Notes: a model not told the origin generated them from the letters alone. Numbered from the stretch's first letter, positions 17,529 through 25,959 are shown. The stretch: 64,000 nt of DNA from Spirosoma spitsbergense DSM 19989 (GCF_000374085.1 NZ_KB893581.1:62001-126000); one strand, 5' to 3'. A program made the numbers and translations.

Positions 17529-18140
17529 TTATTTTGATCGTTGTAAGGCTGATTTGACGTTGTTAATTATGGTGGGCGATTGTTGGATAATGTCGGTTAG
17601 TTCTTTGAGGCATTTGTATTTTCTGTTTCGAAGAACCTGTTCGTTTTCGTAACTGGTTTGTTTTAAAATTTCTTTCATCGATAAGTTTTCGTAGTAAAAG
17701 AGTGTTAAAATCTGTTTACATTTCTCTCCCATCCGTTCGAAAAGTTCAACGATAAGCACCTGAGCCTCTTTATAAATCAGGAAGTCTGATACATCTTCCT
17801 CTTCCTTCTCTCTGCTTGCCTCAAAAAACCCATTTCTTTTAGAATCACTATTTCGCTTTCGCAACTCCGAAATCCAGAGATTCCGGGTAAGGGTATACAA
17901 GAAAGAGCGGACACTGGCTTCATTTCTGTACCGCTGTGTTTGAACGATATCAATAAACACGACCAGAACTTCCTGAATAATATCTTCAGCATCCATCTCG
18001 TTTCCACTGTTTGTTAGTACAAAATTCTCTAACATACGGTAGTAACTCCGATAGATAAATCCAACAGCATTATCAATATTAGTCCCTGTTTTTATAGCCG
18101 TGATTAATTCAGCATCGGAGAAATTTTTAACTGTCTGCAC
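17529..18140 (-). CDS. ECF RNA polymerase sigma factor
   Basis: 203 residues from a GTG at 18140 (MQTVKNFSDAELITAIKTG). Region 2 is at about 25-95, with the -10-binding helix DAEDIIQEVLVVFIDIV and then SFLYTLTRNLWISELRKR. Region 4 is at about 130-190, with MGEKCKQILTLFYYENLSMK and a helix-turn-helix ending in RNRKYKCLKEL. This is a group IV (extracytoplasmic function) sigma factor, which directs RNA polymerase to a small set of promoters. It is the first gene of a leftward operon whose second gene looks like its membrane anti-sigma factor; the operon faces a TPR-CHAT protease gene. Targets cannot be read from the window. Confidence 0.9.
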   Translation of the reverse strand: MQTVKNFSDAELITAIKTGTNIDNAVGFIYRSYYRMLENFVLTNSGNEMDAEDIIQEVLVVFIDIVQTQRYRNEASVRSFLYTLTRNLWISELRKRNSDSKRNGFFEASREKEEEDVSDFLIYKEAQVLIVELFERMGEKCKQILTLFYYENLSMKEILKQTSYENEQVLRNRKYKCLKELTDIIQQSPTIINNVKSALQRSK

Positions 18141-18532
18141 AATGATTAACGTTTGTAAGTCGAAGCAGAAGAATAAATTGTAACCCGTAATTAATAAAAA
18201 AATAAAAAATACCTAAGCTGACTGACGTAGGCACTGATAAATACCATCAACTCAAGGGCAGGCATCCCTTGGTAAGTCCTTACTCATTACCTTTTTCATT
18301 TACCTTATACAGTAACTGGTCAAACAATTTTATGTCGTTAATTTCAAGGTCAAAAGCCTTTAAATTCTATCCCATTACTTAACTGGCACCCGTATTGCTT
18401 TTGTTGACCGTATGGAATATTGAGCCTATTGATTGAACAGGGCTTTCTTGTTCAGATACGGTAAACCGTTGCGGGACAATACCGTATGAAATCGCTGTAG
18501 AAGAGCCGTTGTACTACCTCTGAATTCCAGGA
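18141..18532 (+). other. Intergenic region without a recognisable gene
   Basis: AT-rich region upstream of the sigma factor that must hold its promoter. No ORF of coding character and no clear hairpin was seen. It borders the insertion-sequence remnant. Confidence 0.6.
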
Positions 18533-18880
18533 ACCTGTCTAAAAACCCGATGAACATAGAAAAAGGCATCCGATAAAACGGGAATTTTGTAGTGACCAAA
18601 CCGCAAAACCTCTCCCTATCAGATGCCTGAGCACAAAACTAACCAGAATGCTCACAAAAAGTATTCCACCTAACACGCTAACCAACCGCACCGGCGACCC
18701 GGAATAGAAGCGGCTCAAACCCTCTTACCAACTCCCCAGAAGCAACCTGACGGGCCAGGCCATACCACGCTTGCTTTTGGGGAGGTCATCCGTGTCATAC
18801 GCAGGGATGTTCCCAGGTCTTGTTGCCCAATGACTATCCCTATCACATGAGCCTCATATCACAGCTACAACTATAGAGCA
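18533..18880 (+). pseudogene. Remnant of an IS5-type insertion sequence transposase
   Basis: An ATG at 18623 starts MPEHKTNQNAHKKYST and then a stop. The same frame continues as GIEAAQTLLPTPQKQPDGPG and LAFGEVIRVI, which resembles the N-terminal DUF4096 region of IS5-family transposases (KYP-LTD-W-LLP-P-GRP, then REVLNAILY). After a frameshift the sequence reads LLPNDYPYHMS, like the RTGCQWRMLP-DFPP motif of that family. The DDE catalytic domain is missing. A possible element end (CCTGTCTAAAAAC) is at about 18534. It is a dead fragment. Confidence 0.65.
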
Positions 18881-19092
18881 AGGAATGTTTCTGGGAGTAG
18901 ATTTACGTCAGATTAGTCAGGAAAGTACGCAAAAGGTGGCTTACGGTTACTCGATTGATGGCTTCGGCCATCTGGTCCCAGACCATTGAGACGACTTAAG
19001 TGGGTGGCCTCGAGCGGGTACGTGGACCTATTATTCCTAACTATTTTGCCGGGCTGCCATTACGGGTGAGCCGTGAGTATTTGGACGATATG
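18881..19092 (+). other. Debris of an unidentified coding sequence
   Basis: Two stretches look like former protein sequence in different frames: MFLGVDLRQISQESTQKVAY from 18885, and IIPNYFAGLPLRVSREYLDD from about 19027. They are separated by a stop and a frameshift, and I do not recognise the family. The region runs into the 3' end of the facing permease gene. Confidence 0.35.
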
Positions 19093-21498
19093 CTACTCAG
19101 TTCGCAAACTCTTCACCGGATTCATCAGGGCGGTCTTTACGACCTGTAAACTCACAACCAGGCCCGTTAGTATTGCCAGTATAAAACCGACACCTACGAA
19201 GGGGGGCCAGTCGATTTGGGTGTGATAGGCGTAGTCGGCCAGCCAGTTTGAAACAACCCAGTAGGTAAGTGGACACGCTATAATGTTGGTGATGAGTAAC
19301 ACCCAGCCGTACTCTTTCAGGAATAACCCTATAATGCCAGGCACCGATGCGCCAAGTACTTTACGAATACCGACCTCCTTGGTCCGACGGGCTACACTCA
19401 ACGAAACCAGCCCGAAGATACCAAGTAGCACGACCAGCAACGCCAGGGCAGTAGCTACATAGGCAGCTTTCTCCAACTGTAATTCGGTGCGGTATAATTT
19501 CTGGAGCGTTTGGTCCATAAACGTATAGTCGAAGGGGGCATCGGGAAACAGTATTGTCCATTTCTTTTGAATGGCTTCTAGGCTACGACTGATGTTTCCG
19601 GGGTGTATTTTAAAAGACAGGTAGCGGTAAATGGGAACCCCTTTCACGGAAAAAAACACCATCGGCTGAATCGCCTGCTGCATAGAGTTAAAATGAAAAT
19701 TCCGCGTGATACCGGCAATGGTAAAAAGCCGGGGGTCGCCTATCGCTCGTATCTGCCTTCCGATAGCCTCGTGCGGTTTTTTATAGCCCATTGCCCGAAC
19801 CGCTTTTTCGTTCATAACCACACTCAGCGAGTCCAGACCACGACTATCGAAAAAACGGCCTTCGACCAGACCAATCTGATAGGTTCTCAGGTAATGCTCA
19901 TCCACAACCAGGGCTTGCATAGCAACGGCCTGTGTAGAATCAGTACCATTTTTATAGACCATCGGTTGCCCACCGTTGTTGCCATTCGGAATCTCGTGCG
20001 AAAGACTGATACTGGCGACCTCGGGCATAGCAGCGAAGATCTGACGCACACTTTCCAGCTTCCGAACGCCAGCCGGGGACCAATCGCGGGGTACCTGCGA
20101 CGAAACTACATACGCCTGGTTATAGCCCAACTCCTGACCAAAAAAATAATGTACCTGTTGCGTAATGAGGGCTGCAATGATAAGTACAACCGCAGCAATC
20201 AGAAATTGAAACCCGACCAGGAACTGGCGAAGACGTATTTTCTGGTTTACGGACTGAAGTTTACTCTTCATAGCATCGAGCACGTTCTGCGACGACAACA
20301 AAAAAGCCGGGTACATACCGGCCAGCAAACCAACAAGACCCGCAATGACCAAGGGAATAAACAGGGCGCTGGTTGGCAACGATACCAGTGGCAATAGCGA
20401 TTTCCCGACAACCTGCTCAAAGGAGGGTTTTGCTATCGGATAGATACCTAAGGAAAACAATGTAGCGCTACCTGACAGGAGCAGTGATTCAGTCAGAAAC
20501 TGCATGATAAGCTGTTTTCGGGGACTGCCCAGTACTTTCCGGACACCAATTTCCCGCAGCCGGGTGGTAGACAGGCTGACAGAGAGGTTGACAAAATTGA
20601 CAATCGCCATCAGCAAAATAAACAGCCCTGCCAATGATAGCGTAAATAACATTCGGTTCACCAGACCATTCTCTTTTTGACGGTAATAATCCGTCAGGGC
20701 TATGGGTTCAACCCGCAGATTTTGCCGAATGAGTGGGCTGGTGTTCTGGTCGATCAGTCGCTGAATAGGCTCTTTTAACTGAGCCGGCGAAATACCTTCA
20801 TTTAGTTCGATACAGGAAGGCAAAACCCCGTTTTGCCACGAATCGAAATCACTCCTGTTGAAAAAAGTATAGGTATTAGTAGGGATAAAAAAGGTATTCC
20901 TGATTGTGGTATTGATCTGCGTAACCGAATTTTCTGCTATGTCTTTTAGTACGGCTGTAATAGTGAACGGATGGTTTCCCCCGGAAAAATTCTGAATGTC
21001 AACTGTTTGACCAACCACATCTGTCCGGCCAAAATAGATGAGAGCTTTTTCGGCAGAAATGACCACCGAAAAAGGGCGTTCTAAAGCCGCCTGGGCATTG
21101 CCATGCAGCGTTTCAAAACCGTACATGGAAAGTAGTGTGTTGTCGCCTAGCTGGATACCTTCCCGGAAACGTTTGTTCCCGTTGGAAATCACGGATGTCA
21201 GTCCATCCCACCGATAATAGTTGGCAATCAAGGTTGGGTATTCCTCTTTCAGACGTTTGGCCAGCGGAGCCAGGGTAGTAATTTCCTGCCCCATGTTTGG
21301 GTTCTTCCAATGGCTAAGAAGTATATATTGCTGCCCGGCATGTCGCAGCGTTCGGTTTACCTGAAATTCACCCCAGACGTAGCTGCCAATCAACAGCGCA
21401 AACGTGATACCAACGGCCAGACCAGCAATGTTGAGAAAAGAGTAAAAAGCACGTTTTTGTAAATTCCTGACTGCGATTTTAAGGTAATTCTGAAACAT
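19093..21498 (-). CDS. ABC transporter permease, MacB/FtsX type
   Basis: 801 residues beginning MFQNYLKIAVRNLQKR. The plan is the same as for the array at 1-11.7 kb: first membrane helix about 20-42, periplasmic domain, FtsX block with LREIGVRKVLGSPR near 315, a second periplasmic domain, and a C-terminal FtsX block with TKEVGIRKVLGASV near 705, ending ALMNPVKSLRTE. It is more divergent than the array members and separated from them by the CHAT island and IS debris, which suggests that the island was inserted beside, or into, a longer permease array. No ATPase partner nearby. Confidence 0.92.
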   Translation of the reverse strand: MFQNYLKIAVRNLQKRAFYSFLNIAGLAVGITFALLIGSYVWGEFQVNRTLRHAGQQYILLSHWKNPNMGQEITTLAPLAKRLKEEYPTLIANYYRWDGLTSVISNGNKRFREGIQLGDNTLLSMYGFETLHGNAQAALERPFSVVISAEKALIYFGRTDVVGQTVDIQNFSGGNHPFTITAVLKDIAENSVTQINTTIRNTFFIPTNTYTFFNRSDFDSWQNGVLPSCIELNEGISPAQLKEPIQRLIDQNTSPLIRQNLRVEPIALTDYYRQKENGLVNRMLFTLSLAGLFILLMAIVNFVNLSVSLSTTRLREIGVRKVLGSPRKQLIMQFLTESLLLSGSATLFSLGIYPIAKPSFEQVVGKSLLPLVSLPTSALFIPLVIAGLVGLLAGMYPAFLLSSQNVLDAMKSKLQSVNQKIRLRQFLVGFQFLIAAVVLIIAALITQQVHYFFGQELGYNQAYVVSSQVPRDWSPAGVRKLESVRQIFAAMPEVASISLSHEIPNGNNGGQPMVYKNGTDSTQAVAMQALVVDEHYLRTYQIGLVEGRFFDSRGLDSLSVVMNEKAVRAMGYKKPHEAIGRQIRAIGDPRLFTIAGITRNFHFNSMQQAIQPMVFFSVKGVPIYRYLSFKIHPGNISRSLEAIQKKWTILFPDAPFDYTFMDQTLQKLYRTELQLEKAAYVATALALLVVLLGIFGLVSLSVARRTKEVGIRKVLGASVPGIIGLFLKEYGWVLLITNIIACPLTYWVVSNWLADYAYHTQIDWPPFVGVGFILAILTGLVVSLQVVKTALMNPVKSLRTE

Positions 21499-21952
21499 AG
21501 GGCGTGCTTTTCGATGATGAACCGTGCCGTGAAGGTATCCAGCACAGCGCTTCGTTCGAGTTGTATTCAGGCTGAACGCCCGTTAAAAAACGTTAATCGC
21601 TACGTATCGCCACCAGGCGGGTGTTCGCTTAACATTTTTTAACGATTCAGGAATACAGTAACCTAATAATCAAAGAGTTGAAGAAAGTATTTACAAGAAG
21701 AATAAACAAAGGTTATCATTTACAAGACACCACTTTATCCAATACGCTGGAACTGGATTCACTAGCTGAGCACCGACTGCTATTTATCCTGAATCATCGT
21801 GAGTCGACTATTTTTTGAAGCCTGATGGCAATGCACGAACAAAATAGAGCTGGAGGGAAATGTTTTTAAACAAACATGAACCCGGTCCGTTTATAGATGC
21901 TAGTAACATCTACCTGTTGGTAGGTATACATTCACTAAAACAAACGTTCATT
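21499..21952 (+). other. Divergent intergenic region
   Basis: About 450 bases between a leftward permease and a rightward small secreted protein, so it should hold both promoters. No ORF of coding character, RNA gene or strong hairpin was seen. Confidence 0.55.
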
Positions 21953-22273
21953 ATGAAAAACGCACTGATTGCTGCATCCATCTGCGCTGCACTCGCCTTT
22001 ACCCAAACCGGATTTGCTCAGGCTGTACAGGAAGGAAAAGCCGCAAAAAAAGAAATGAAAGCTGAGAAAAAAGTAGCAAAAGCAAAGGAGCTAAAATCCA
22101 ACGCAGCTACGCATAAAGGATTGGAGGTGAAAGGCATTTCGGACCCCAAAACCAGAATGGCTAAAGCTGAAAAGAAAATGGATAAGGCCGAAAAGAAAGA
22201 AATAAAGGCCGATTCGAAGGAAATAAAAGCCATTGCTAAAGCTAAAAAGAAGAAAGCAGCCGGAGTTAACTAA
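21953..22273 (+). CDS. Small secreted Lys/Ala-rich protein
   Basis: 106 residues from the ATG at 21953, chosen because it begins a clean signal peptide (MKNALIAASICAALAFTQTG, cleavage after about FAQA); an upstream in-frame start at 21860 would bury it. The mature part, about 80 residues, consists almost wholly of Lys, Ala, Glu and Met in repeats of the KAEKK and KAKK kind. This predicts one long, strongly basic helix or coiled coil. No enzyme motif is present. Such proteins may bind nucleic acid or acidic polysaccharide outside the cell, but that is speculation. A strong hairpin ends the transcript. Confidence 0.65.
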   Translation: MKNALIAASICAALAFTQTGFAQAVQEGKAAKKEMKAEKKVAKAKELKSNAATHKGLEVKGISDPKTRMAKAEKKMDKAEKKEIKADSKEIKAIAKAKKKKAAGVN

Positions 22274-22283
22274 TAGTAGTTAG

Positions 22284-22321
22284 CGCATCTCTATACCCAA
22301 TTCATTGGGTATAGAGATGCG
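22284..22321 (+). terminator. Long-stem intrinsic terminator
   Basis: A perfect 18-bp stem (CGCATCTCTATACCCAAT at 22284-22301 with its complement at 22304-22321), a two-base loop and a short T-run, 11 bases after the stop codon of the Lys/Ala-rich protein. Confidence 0.85.
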
Positions 22322-23181
22322 TTTATCAAGGTTTTAGGCCGATTATTTTTCCGGCTGTATGCTACAAATTCCGGGTATATGACTCAGCCTGGAAGTTTAG
22401 TGGAAAATCTACAGGAGCAAGGACTCCCCCCTTTCCTATTCCATTAATTCTGTATTTCGAAGAGGCTGATTCAGCGTCACTCTAGGGAGCCATTTCAATT
22501 CCAGGCCAACACCCGAATGCGTACTGATTCTGCTACACATCTACCCTTCCATTTGTCCATTACTCCGTACAGAACCAATCGCTTGCTGTACCGTTGCATA
22601 GTTTCAACGAAGATCCCGCCCATAGTTGCTTAATTCTACCGAGACGCTCCTAACCTCACACCGCTGCGCCGGAGCATCGGGCTGCTTCTCCTCTATCATC
22701 GATTTAAAACGCAGACAATAAGTCGCGCACTTGACTGGTGGGTTCGTTATGGCTTGTCAGGTAACCCAAAAATGCCTGCTCCACCGCCTGCCAATCGTGT
22801 TCAGGCTACCCCAGCAACCGACATACTTGCCGACTATAGTAACGAGTTCCTTAAATGAGGACCATTATAGAAAAAAGATTGAGCGACTAAAAAGTACCAG
22901 CTACGGGACCGACAATCAATTAGCATTCAGTCATATAACTATAAATACGGCAGATTTCAACGTGGTTCGTTGGTAAAAACTAGGCTTTTATCAAGTCAGA
23001 ATATCTATTGGTTGATTTCAATACTTTTCTACACAATCACTCCATATTTTTCCTACAAGAACCATCATTATATGACCATGAGCCGGGTAAAGTGCGAATT
23101 AAAAAAATTCAGGTAAAAGTGGTTACCTCAGACTAATTGGAATCATTAATTGCTGTATGCTCCACTTTTCTACTTCTATCC
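22322..23181 (+). other. Long region with no intact gene, possible gene debris
   Basis: About 860 bases. Reading leftward at about 22800-22700 gives WQAVEQAFLGYLTSHNEPTS followed by QVRDLLSAF and a stop, which looks like a former protein end that I cannot assign. Nothing else of coding character was seen. The last 100 bases should hold the promoter of the LytTR gene. Confidence 0.4.
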
Positions 23182-23562
23182 ATGCCTGTTTCATTACCAG
23201 ACTGTGTTTTTGTGGTCACCACCAACCAACGATACCAGAAGATCGCCAAAGGTGATATTCTGTATGTTCAGGCCGAGGGTAGTTGGGTTGATATCGTAAC
23301 GGCCGATAAAACCTACCGCCTGTCTACTAACCTCGGCCAGGTGGAGCCGCAGTTAGATGCTAATTCCTTTAGCCGGGTATCACGCAAGCATATTGTCAAT
23401 TTACACCATATAACAGCTATTCAGGGTGGGCAGCTTTTTATTGGGGAGGTTGCCGTACTGATTGGTAAACAGTATCGCGAACCCCTGCTGAGCCAATTAC
23501 CCATTCTACGAACTAAAATGAACCGGCTTGGCCGAACCATTCATACGCCAATAATCGAATAG
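23182..23562 (+). CDS. Stand-alone LytTR DNA-binding protein
   Basis: 126 residues from the ATG at 23182; a TTG at 23137 is possible but would add a hydrophobic stretch. Residues about 10-105 form a LytTR domain: ILYVQAEGSWVDIVTADKTY, then LGQVEPQL, then the FSRVSRKHIVNLHHITAIQG motif typical of the family. LytTR proteins bind direct repeats upstream of their targets. There is no receiver domain, and no histidine kinase is nearby, so the activating signal is unknown. Two secreted-protein genes follow on the same strand, after 63 and 902 bases, and are plausible targets. Confidence 0.85.
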   Translation: MPVSLPDCVFVVTTNQRYQKIAKGDILYVQAEGSWVDIVTADKTYRLSTNLGQVEPQLDANSFSRVSRKHIVNLHHITAIQGGQLFIGEVAVLIGKQYREPLLSQLPILRTKMNRLGRTIHTPIIE

Positions 23563-23625
23563 TTCTCAATAAACTAAAACGAACGAATCACCACCTTACC
23601 TGAGCGATTAAAACTAACTATAGAC

Positions 23626-24450
23626 ATGAAAACACTACTTCTATTCGCACTGCTTGCTACGGCATCAACGGGTGGCTACGCCCAAACGGCTCCAGCCAAA
23701 GCCCCGGCCAGAAAACCGGTAAAAAAGGCAGCCCAATCACCTCCGACTTCCACGAATAAACTTTTACCGTCATCCACGTCCAGTCCGGCCAGAACTACTA
23801 CCCCGACAAGAACCGCTGCAAGTCCATCCCCATCTTCCCCTTCGACTTCCCCCGCCCGTCCGAACTCGTCGGCCCTGCCTGCTCCTGTTCCAGTCGCTGC
23901 TCCTTCTCCGGCTCCTGTAGTTACACAACAGCGGACGAACACGGGTCGTAGCAGAGGGCGTTCCGTCAGTTCAGGTGGACTAGGTTTTCGTGAAGGAGAT
24001 AAACTACTGAACATCGGTGTTGGTCTATCCTCTTATTACTATGGCCATCCCATTGGCCTTTCGTACGAAGTTGGTATCACAGAGGATATTAGCGTTGGCG
24101 GCCAGCTCGATTATAACTCAGGCAGTTATGATGATTATTACGGTTATAATTACCGGTATCGCTATTCGGCTTATTACCTGGGAGCAAGAGGTTCTTATCA
24201 CTTCAACCGGGTTTTAAATATTAATGAGAATAAGATAGACTTATATGCAGGACTTGGGCTGGGGTACAGGAGCTTTAAGTGGAATGACAGCTACTACGGG
24301 TCCGGCTATGGCTATAGTTACGGTAGCGGCCTTTTTCTAAACTACTTCATTGGCGGTAAGTATTATTTTACCAATAAAGTAGGCGCATTTCTGGAACTCG
24401 GCTACACAGGTTTATCATCGTCGCGGGTTGGTTTAGCTGTAAAATTTTAA
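23626..24450 (+). CDS. Outer-membrane beta-barrel protein with Pro/Ser/Thr-rich linker
   Basis: 274 residues. A signal peptide (MKTLLLFALLATASTGGYAQ) is followed by a low-complexity stretch at about 21-112 made of Ala, Pro, Ser and Thr with several basic residues, probably an extended linker. Residues about 115-274 form amphipathic strands rich in Tyr and Gly (LLNIGVGLSSYYYGHPIGLS; YLGARGSYHFNRVLNI; LYAGLGLGYRSFKW), ending in VGLAVKF with the terminal Phe expected for BamA-dependent insertion. This fits an eight-stranded OmpX/OmpA-like barrel. Function unknown. It is 14 bases upstream of the next gene and likely in one operon with it. Confidence 0.8.
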   Translation: MKTLLLFALLATASTGGYAQTAPAKAPARKPVKKAAQSPPTSTNKLLPSSTSSPARTTTPTRTAASPSPSSPSTSPARPNSSALPAPVPVAAPSPAPVVTQQRTNTGRSRGRSVSSGGLGFREGDKLLNIGVGLSSYYYGHPIGLSYEVGITEDISVGGQLDYNSGSYDDYYGYNYRYRYSAYYLGARGSYHFNRVLNINENKIDLYAGLGLGYRSFKWNDSYYGSGYGYSYGSGLFLNYFIGGKYYFTNKVGAFLELGYTGLSSSRVGLAVKF

Positions 24451-24464
24451 TCGGATCTAAAGGC

Positions 24465-25190
24465 ATGAAAACTGCAAAAATTTTAGCTTCCAGCGTAATA
24501 GTGCTACTTGTCTTCTGGCACACCGCAGTAGCATTATCATCTAAACTTAGTGTTTGCGGACCATTTCTGGCAAAACCAGCCAAACCTGGTTACGCATGGG
24601 TAAATACAAACAATAGCGACGCACGCTTTTTCTGGCAAAGCACCGATCTTGCGTGGCAGGCAGGTATTGCCCATCCCGAATATAGTGCCGAAACAACCGG
24701 AACCGAAGGCGTCTGGGCCCCCTTACCCGGTTATTCCTTCGTTGACCAGTCGAAAGACTTACAAACCGTCTGGAAAGCAGGCTTAATCCATCCAGACTAT
24801 AAGGCTTGGTCTGACGACGTAGAGGGCATGTGGATACCCGTTACTGGGTACAAGTTCATTTATGAAGGCGATACGTTTGTAGAATCGGTCTGGGACCCTA
24901 ACAAACGATACGATGATTTAAAAGTCATGTCTTTGACCGAACAAGACCGTTATCAGCCTTACCCCGGCTATACATTCAGCAATCCGGGGCAGTCCCTGGA
25001 TGTAGTCTGGACACCCGGTACAATAAACCCCGATAATTCGCAACTCATCGCTGGTACGAAAGAAGGCACCTGGAATGTAAATTCTAATCGTGTCGCTAGT
25101 CGGTCTGGCGGCCGTCGCAGAAACAATAACGGCCTCTGGTTTCTGGGAGGTGTTGCTACTGGCGTTATATTGCGAAGTGTAATTCGTTGA
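24465..25190 (+). CDS. Secreted protein built of four aromatic repeats, function unknown
   Basis: 241 residues with a signal peptide (about 1-24). Residues 41-205 hold four imperfect units of about 40-47 residues, starting at PGY41, PGY88, TGY127 and PGY167. The pattern is GY-F-(about 12)-VW--G--HPDY-(about 10)-EG-W-P--GY; the third unit is the most divergent. The tail is a basic RSGGRRRNNN stretch followed by a short hydrophobic glycine-rich segment (LWFLGGVATGVILRSVI). I do not recognise the repeat; the regular Trp, Tyr and Pro suggest a small beta fold or sugar-binding unit. It follows the beta-barrel gene by 14 bases. Confidence 0.75.
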   Translation: MKTAKILASSVIVLLVFWHTAVALSSKLSVCGPFLAKPAKPGYAWVNTNNSDARFFWQSTDLAWQAGIAHPEYSAETTGTEGVWAPLPGYSFVDQSKDLQTVWKAGLIHPDYKAWSDDVEGMWIPVTGYKFIYEGDTFVESVWDPNKRYDDLKVMSLTEQDRYQPYPGYTFSNPGQSLDVVWTPGTINPDNSQLIAGTKEGTWNVNSNRVASRSGGRRRNNNGLWFLGGVATGVILRSVIR

Positions 25191-25289
25191 TTTGCTATGT
25201 AACCTGTAGACTCCCCATCGCCATTTTAGTCCTTCGTTTCAATTAATTACCCGGAGCAAGTCCGAGGCAACTATTGATTTGAAATGAAG

Positions 25290-25347
25290 GAAACGGCACT
25301 ATCGCGATATCAGGGTTGAAAGCCTGATATCGCGATAGTGCCGTTTC
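25290..25347. terminator. Perfect 25-bp palindrome between convergent genes
   Basis: The arm at 25290-25314 is exactly complementary to 25323-25347, with an 8-base loop (GTTGAAAG). It lies between the repeat protein (rightward) and ruvA (leftward), so a bidirectional terminator is the simplest reading. The stem is unusually long and has no long T-run. Confidence 0.7.
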
Positions 25348-25362
25348 AACTAGTTCCCCCAA

Positions 25363-25959
25363 TCAGGTTGAGCGCAACGCCCGCCGGATCACTTCTTCTA
25401 CAGTCAGAGCAGGGTCAGCCTGTAGGGCGTCACTAACACTTTTCTCAGCCGTTGCTTTGGGGAAACCTAAAGCCATCAGAGCAGCCAGGGATTCATCCCA
25501 AACCACGTTGCTGGCCGGTTGCTGTTTGTAGGTTGGGCCACCCGTAACCACGCCCGCCCGCTTCATCTTGTCGCGGAGTTCGAGGATGATGCGTTGTGCA
25601 GTTTTAGCACCGATACCTTTGATAGCCTGCACCGCCCGAACGTTTTCGCCCAGGATAGCAAGACGCAAATCGCCGGGTTGCATGGCAGAGAGCATTCCCA
25701 GAGCGGTATTGGGTCCTACGCCGGAAACACCAATCAAATCCAGAAAAAGCGATTTCTCATCGGCGTTGGCAAAGCCGTACAGCAACTGATTATCCTCCCG
25801 GAAAAGATGATGGATAAAAAGTTTTATCCGGTCACCACCGCCGGGCAGAATGGAGTATGTCTGTAGTGAAATGTGAACCATATAACCCACTCCATTTACG
25901 TCAATAATAATGTGTGTAGGTTCTTTGTAGGATAAAACCCCATCTAAATAAGCAATCAT
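25363..25959 (-). CDS. ruvA: Holliday junction branch migration protein RuvA
   Basis: 198 residues from the ATG at 25959 (MIAYLDGVLSYKEPTHIII); 21 further codons upstream are open but do not belong to the family. Domain I is the OB fold at 1-63 (INGVGY-like motif DVNGVGYMVHIS). Domain II, about 64-140, has two helix-hairpin-helix motifs (LIGVSGVGPNTALGML and IKGIGAKTAQRIILEL). The flexible linker and domain III (about 150-198; LAALMALGFPKATAEKSVSD) bind RuvB. RuvA binds four-way junctions and loads RuvB in recombinational repair. Length is normal. ruvB and ruvC are not in the window. Confidence 0.97.
   Translation of the reverse strand: MIAYLDGVLSYKEPTHIIIDVNGVGYMVHISLQTYSILPGGGDRIKLFIHHLFREDNQLLYGFANADEKSLFLDLIGVSGVGPNTALGMLSAMQPGDLRLAILGENVRAVQAIKGIGAKTAQRIILELRDKMKRAGVVTGGPTYKQQPASNVVWDESLAALMALGFPKATAEKSVSDALQADPALTVEEVIRRALRST

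Noticed and set aside
12312-18140. A type III-E CRISPR locus because of the TPR-CHAT and sigma genes
   Set aside because: No gRAMP/Cas7-11 gene, no Csx30-like gene and no repeat-spacer array in the window; the CHAT protein has a signal peptide.
18533-18880. An active insertion sequence
   Set aside because: The transposase frame is broken early and the catalytic domain is missing; no matching right end was found.
22731-22976. An 81-codon open frame on the plus strand
   Set aside because: It begins with TTG, has no coding character or similarity that I recognise, and lies in a region of debris.
23686-23960. Low-complexity Pro/Ser/Thr-coding DNA as a tandem DNA repeat or CRISPR
   Set aside because: There is no regular unit or spacing; it is a disordered linker inside a coding frame.
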